NCBI GenBank assembly: GCA_013399115.1
Contig: VXAA01000967.1
Span: forward strand, 181,611 to 245,610
Length of the DNA: 64,000 nt
Reading direction: 5' to 3'
Origin: Anseranas semipalmata
Lineage: Eukaryota > Chordata > Aves > Anseriformes > Anseranatidae
Shown here: piece by piece, positions 59,676 to 64,000 of the stretch
How positions within the stretch are numbered: position 1 is the first letter of the stretch
Layout: each line of letters opens with the position of its first letter
Notes under the pieces: generated by a model
Told to the model about the DNA's origin: nothing
The model's input: the letters and a program-made list of their open reading frames with translations, nothing else
The model's database searches: none
Position numbers and translations under genes: made by a program

Positions 59676-60794
59676 GGCTTCTCCGGAATGTGTATGATCG
59701 TACGTGCTTTTCTGTAACTTAGTGTTGAGTTTTTGTATTGGCCAGAAGGAGCTGACTCCTGAGCAGAACCACTCAAAACAACACAAAGCGTTCACTGCCT
59801 TGTGCACAGCACCAGCCTGAGGTGTCTGAGGGCCTGTCAGAACTCAGGGACTGCCCGAGTCTGTCAGCTGGGAGCCTGCCCTGAATTCATTGTCAATTTC
59901 ACTCATATTTATGGTCTCTGTAATTAAAATAAATGTCCAAATCTTGTGAATTATTCTGTTTCCTTTTATATTCTCTCAGTTTGTCTTTCTCTGTTACTAT
60001 TACTTTTTATGCACTTCTGAAAGATTATGTATTCTCAACTTCAATCAGATTTGATAACTTTTTTCCCTCCCTCTTGGCGATGTTCTGGGCATAATAGTGA
60101 TATTTAGGGATTTTAAAAAGAGGTGAAGAAAGGGAAATAACGTAGTACTTTTCTGATAAGAAATGCAGATTCTGTCCCTTTGCAGGTAAGGTACGAATTA
60201 GCCATTCTACTGTGTACTTGCCCAAGGTAGAAGAATAGCATTCAGCTATTAATAGCTGCTTGTGCAAGTCCTTACCAGGATGGTATATGAAGGGGGCAGG
60301 TAGAATTTTACAAATTCTGCATTGTTTTCCCAAGCAGAAGAAGCTTTTGTCTCTCTTTTTTTTTTTTTTTTTCTTTTGCCGATATAAACATAAAAGGCAT
60401 CAAATCTTGGATACTTGGAGTTTGTGTGTACATATGTTGTAAGACCAAGCAGGGTGAAAGGAAAGCTTTAGATTTATTTGCAGTGGCAGTCAAACTGTAA
60501 AGTTAAAAGGGAATGTCCTTGTGAAAGAAACAGAATTTGCAGTAAATAGCGAAACTCTGATTTTTTTTTTCCACTGGAACAAAAGTCCTCTCAAGATAAG
60601 TTTCTTCCAAATGTTATGTTTCAATGAAATAACATTTATATTTTTGTATTTTATTTGGAAAGTTATATTTGTGTTATGCAGAGAGCTTGTTCTAGCTTTC
60701 TGCATATATGTGAGAGTCATTCTGTACGTAATTTAGCTTTTTTGCTGGCACAGTAACTAAGCGAGCAGTAATTAATTCCATCTGTTTTCTCCAG
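59676..60794. other. AT-rich non-coding stretch, no gene seen
   Basis: A T17 tract lies at 60356-60372. It ends in a strong acceptor, CATCTGTTTTCTCCAG, at 60794. Confidence 0.5.
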
Positions 60795-60846
60795 GAGGGG
60801 CAACATGAATGCGATTTCAAAGGTGCCAAAGTGGGATTGGTAGATG
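60795..60846 (+). other. Candidate coding exon A of a possible pair
   Basis: A consensus acceptor precedes it. Frame 0 reads Glu-Gly-Gln-His-Glu-Cys-Asp-Phe-Lys-Gly-Ala-Lys-Val-Gly and remains open to 60944, well beyond the proposed donor GATG|GTCAGT. C at donor position +3 is uncommon. With this donor, the exon joins 61154-61326 in frame. No homolog is recognised. Confidence 0.18.
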
Positions 60847-61153
60847 GTCAGTGCTTTTACCTGGTTGCAATACGCTGCTGCCCCCGTCCTTTCAGAGATA
60901 CCACTGGAAATGTTTTGGTGGTGGTGGTTGTTTTATTTTTTTAAATCAATAGAAGTCCCATAATGCGTGTACTGCTTCCAAGGCCGTGTCTGCCATTTTC
61001 TGGAACTGTAGCTGAATTTGGATTATAAAGAGCAACACAAAAATCGAGCTAAGGAAAACAGGTTCTTTAAAAAACAATTTCTCATCCACTGTGCTTTTTT
61101 TGTTTTTTAAGGCTTTAGACCTGAATCAATCTACTTTCTTCTTTACTTTAAAG

Positions 61154-61326
61154 AGAGTTTCAATACTGTGAAGCAAGTAACAGAAGTACAGTCTTGTGAG
61201 AATGCTTTTGCCAACGAATGCCACGTACTGAAGAAGCGCAACGACTGTCAGGAGGGAGCTGGGTTTAGGATGCTGCCTTTAGGACGATCGCATTGCTGTC
61301 GGAAGAGAACAAAAGGCAGCACAGAG
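61154..61326 (+). other. Candidate Cys-rich coding exon B
   Basis: A strong pyrimidine tract and acceptor (ACTTTCTTCTTTACTTTAAAG) precede it and CAGAG|GTCAGT follows. The 173-base interval is open (2 + 57 codons) and includes Cys-Glu-Asn-Ala-Phe-Ala-Asn-Glu-Cys-His-Val-Leu-Lys-Lys-Arg and a basic Cys-Cys-Arg-Lys-Arg near the end. GC and CpG content are clearly higher than in the flanks, which is exon-like. I recognise no family, and the donor is atypical at +3. Confidence 0.22.
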
Positions 61327-62200
61327 GTCAGTTACTTCAGAAGCAGCACTCGGTTAATTTTCTCCTTTTGCAATTACTGAAGTTGTAATGACATCGTAAT
61401 GAAATCACACTTCTGTTTCAATGAAAGAGCACCCTAGTTTTGTTCATTCAGTGATACCTTTGCATCATAACTCTCACAGGTTACTGTTTGTGACGTTGGC
61501 TTTCAGGCTGAGGTAAGCAGATCTTTGTGGGCTGGTATGCTATTAAAAGAAATCATGCAAATTATCTAAGAACAGCAAGTTAAGTGTTGGGAGGCTTAAA
61601 CTTGCATTGGAATTTCAGATTTCTCTATCTTTTTGCAGGTCCAAAAATAGAGAAATATGAAAAATCTTTCTTTTAAGAAGCCTTTGATTAAATCAGGATT
61701 AAAAAGTTATTAATCCTGTCAGACTTCCTGAGGAATGCTATACAGCATATTTTTGCTGAGAATAAAAAAAAAAAAAAGATGCTGTTGGTATAGTCAAACG
61801 TTTTCCATCCTCTTTTTCTACATAATTGTTTATTTACCACTCAGGTGTTAGCAAATGGTACTCAACAGTGAATTCAGAATACCCGTGGTCCTGCAGGGCT
61901 TATGTCCGTGTCGCAGAACAATAAATCCTGTTGTCGGAGACTAGAGGAGTCCCGAAATTACAGCTGCGTCCTTTGGAGAGATGTGGTTTCAGGAGCAGTT
62001 ATGGAGGGAGCTCGTCTGTCTTGTATCGCCCTTTCCTAGCTGAAGGAGGACCCGACGAGCGGAGCAGATACCGGGTGCGCTCAGCTCTGCTTGTGTGTTG
62101 CCCATTACGCAGGAGAGAAGCGCGTGGCTGCGGGTTGGAATCCCCGCAGGATGTGTGTCCCTGGATGTGCCCTTGTGCTGCAAGTCCTTACGCCGTGACA
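61327..62200. other. Non-coding stretch, no gene seen
   Basis: AT-rich with an A14 tract at 61764-61777, then a slightly CpG-rich lead into the CR1. Nothing recognised. Confidence 0.5.
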
Positions 62201-62565
62201 GTCATAGAATCCTAGAATGGCCTGGGTTGAAAAGGACCTTAAAGACCATCTGGTTTCAACCCCCCTGCTCTGGGCAGGGTTGCCAACCACTAGAGCAGGC
62301 TGCCCAGCGCCACATCCAGCCTGGCCTTGAATGCCTCCAGGGATGGGGCATCCACAACCTCTCTGGGCAACCTGTTCCAGTGCCTCACCACCCTCTGAGT
62401 GAAAAACTTCCTCCTAATATCCAACCTAAATCTCCCCTGTCTTAGTTTGAAACCATTCCCCCTTGTCCTATCGCTATCAACGTGTGTAAACAGGCGTTCC
62501 CCCTCCTGTTTATACGCTCCAAAGGGACAAAGTCCCCTCTTTTCAAACTCCTGGTTATGTGACAA
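62201..62565 (-). mobile_element. CR1 retrotransposon, 5'-truncated, ORF2 end intact
   Basis: The + strand shows the reverse complement of a CR1: CATAGAATCCTAGAATGGCC, TGGGTTGAAAAGGACCTTAA, then the coding end. Read on the minus strand, an uninterrupted frame from about 62565 to its stop at 62290 encodes the C-terminus of the ORF2 reverse-transcriptase polyprotein, with [12 protein letters not shown] and [13 protein letters not shown]. Catalytic RT and endonuclease domains are absent, so it is immobile. The intact frame and well-kept 3' end suggest a younger copy than the others here. Confidence 0.95.
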
Positions 62566-62662
62566 TACCTGGCTGTGCTCAGTAGCTGGGTGGTCACTGG
62601 GAAAGAAAAAAAAAATCTTTTTTGTCCAGAAAGTAATAGGGACAAGGACTTCCGCAAGCCGC

Positions 62663-62696
62663 AGAAGTCTTCATTCGTAAGAAGTCTTCATTCGTA
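62663..62696. repeat. Tandem duplication, 17-bp unit x2
   Basis: AGAAGTCTTCATTCGTA occurs twice without change, about 100 bases from the CR1 5' end. Confidence 0.85.
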
Positions 62697-62699
62697 AGA

Positions 62700-63904
62700 G
62701 TGTTCTCAGGGTTTAGAAGTTCTAGGATGCATTATTAGAAGACTCAGTAACAGTTCTGCACATTTCTTCTTTTCCTCTTTCCTCTGCAAGCTGAATCTGG
62801 AAACTTATCACCACTTAAGAACTGAAAGAATCCTTCCCTTCTTTTGCCCTCTGGGAATTAGAATTTTGTCACCAACTTAAAGCCATTCAAAACCTGGTCC
62901 TTCATCCCACTGTAAGCACTTTTCAATAGTAAAACCAGCAAAAATGTGACTTACACAGGTTGTAGATTCCACAAGACAATGCCAAAATTTGCTGATTTCC
63001 AGAAGAAACTGGTAATAGGAAATACTTCGAAGAAGCACATGATTTATCTGTGGGACAAGTGGTTGTTAACTACTATTGATGTTAGAAACTCAGTAGAATT
63101 CCAAGAAGGAAATTTTGTGGGAGCAACTGAAGCAATCCAAAACATCACAAAACAACAAAACGCCTGTGCTTTAGGGCTGCAGCAAAGCTCTAAGAGGTGG
63201 CAGCCCGTCAGAGGTTTGCTCTGTGGGCAGGTTATTTCTATCAATTTATGCTCTAGGCTTTATCACAGTTTCACCTGGAACATTCAGCTAGTTTCAGTGA
63301 CGTTTGCAGGAAATGTTCTAGATCTCTGACATACTCCTTCATGGCAAATACCAGGTTTCTAAGTAGCCAAGTTTTCAGCTGAAGCAAGGTAGTGGTACCC
63401 AAATGGCACTACAGACTGATGTAACAAGTTCCTAGTGAGGTACTCTGAAAGATTTTTCCAGGCTGATGCAGCAAAATTTGGTAGGAAATGTTCCACTTTT
63501 AGTTAAGAGATAGAACAAGAAGAAGAAGAAGAGGGGAAAAAAAGCCTTGGGTGATATTGCAGAGGAAAAAGAAGCGAAAAGTAGAAATTGCCTGGTGTTT
63601 GCCTTGCTGTACAGCTTCAGTGGTTCCTTGTAGGTTCCCGTGCATGATCAAGGTATTCTGTTAATGCACACCTGGCCTTTCTGGAGACCTGTCCATTTTC
63701 TTGCTCCTTGCTCTTGGTCATCACCAATTTCTAAGATTAAAACAGGCATGTGAATACTGTTGTTTTACAATTTACTTTAACTATACTTACTTTAAACTTT
63801 ACATTTAAGATTTTTGTGATACTAGTTGTAATACTTACAGTGAGGCTTTTGGGATCTCTTAGGGATGTTTAAATTTAATGTGTTTTTTTCTTAATTTCGC
63901 ACAG
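62700..63904. other. AT-rich non-coding stretch, no gene seen
   Basis: An AGA array lies at 63516-63533. A 127-codon + frame (62946-63329) has no domain and no splice support. Confidence 0.45.
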
Positions 63905-64000
63905 TACTTACAGTTAACAGCCAGCGTAGCACTCGGCTGCGTGTCGCGGTTGTGCTGTGGTGCCTCAGGCTGGGCGCTTTGGCTCGGCCCGTCGCACAGC
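63905..64000 (+). other. Possible exon or CpG-island edge at window end
   Basis: TTTTTTTCTTAATTTCGCACAG ends at 63904, and the remaining 96 bases become CpG-rich. One frame is open to the window edge (Leu-Thr-Val-Asn-Ser-Gln-Arg and onward), with a hydrophobic Val-Ala-Val-Val-Leu-Trp-Cys-Leu run. The feature is cut by the window, so it cannot be judged further. Confidence 0.2.

Noticed and set aside
62130..62150. GGGTTGGAATCC resembling a tRNA T-arm
   Set aside because: No A box, acceptor stem or cloverleaf can be found around it.
62095..62445. 116-codon + strand open frame
   Set aside because: It is the antisense of the minus-strand CR1. The true frame is on the minus strand.

Overview
The window looks like bird genomic DNA. 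Every interspersed repeat I can recognise is a CR1 (chicken repeat 1) non-LTR retrotransposon, usually 5'-truncated, with the avian 3' end built on ATTCTATGATTCT. Repeats cover only about 2% of the sequence, and several N gaps mark it as a draft assembly. One CR1 (51.6-52.3 kb) resembles copies common in chickens and ducks, so a galloanserine bird is possible, but that is inference. There are no bacterial features, no tRNA or rRNA, no CRISPR and no recognisable virus.

I found no protein-coding gene that I can name. Most of the window reads as intron or intergenic sequence: AT-rich DNA broken by short GC/CpG-rich blocks. Position 1 lies inside a CpG-rich segment with a short GGCCCC repeat, probably the edge of a promoter and first exon reaching in from the left. 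Poly-T runs of 10 or more outnumber poly-A runs about 2:1 on the + strand. That fits the + strand being the sense strand of a long transcript, so much of the window may be intron, but this is inference.

Layout: 0-5 kb, CpG-rich edge then AT-rich sequence. 5.4 kb, CR1 tail. 6.3-6.6 kb, tandem CREB/ATF-like sites beside a small CpG-rich block. 9.8-19 kb, mixed DNA with a CR1 tail at 13.2 kb, a TTTTA array and a gap. 19-30 kb, GC-rich blocks containing two long but unrecognised open frames. 30.5-36.5 kb, repeat-free DNA rich in homeodomain, POU and SOX-like motifs that resembles a cluster of conserved developmental enhancers; candidate exons lie in it. 37-51 kb, mostly plain AT-rich sequence with two small CR1 tails and a purine-rich tract. 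51.6-52.25 kb, the longest CR1. 52.4-53.0 kb, the best promoter in the window: a CpG island with two inverted CCAAT boxes, a perfect three-unit heat-shock element, a GC box, a CTCF-like site and a good splice donor. 53-64 kb, AT-rich sequence with a 157-base gap, candidate Cys-rich exons near 61 kb and a minus-strand CR1 at 62.2-62.6 kb that still encodes the end of its reverse-transcriptase ORF.

Candidate exons are listed where a good acceptor, a good donor and an open frame coincide. In 64 kb such coincidences are expected by chance, so each carries low confidence.
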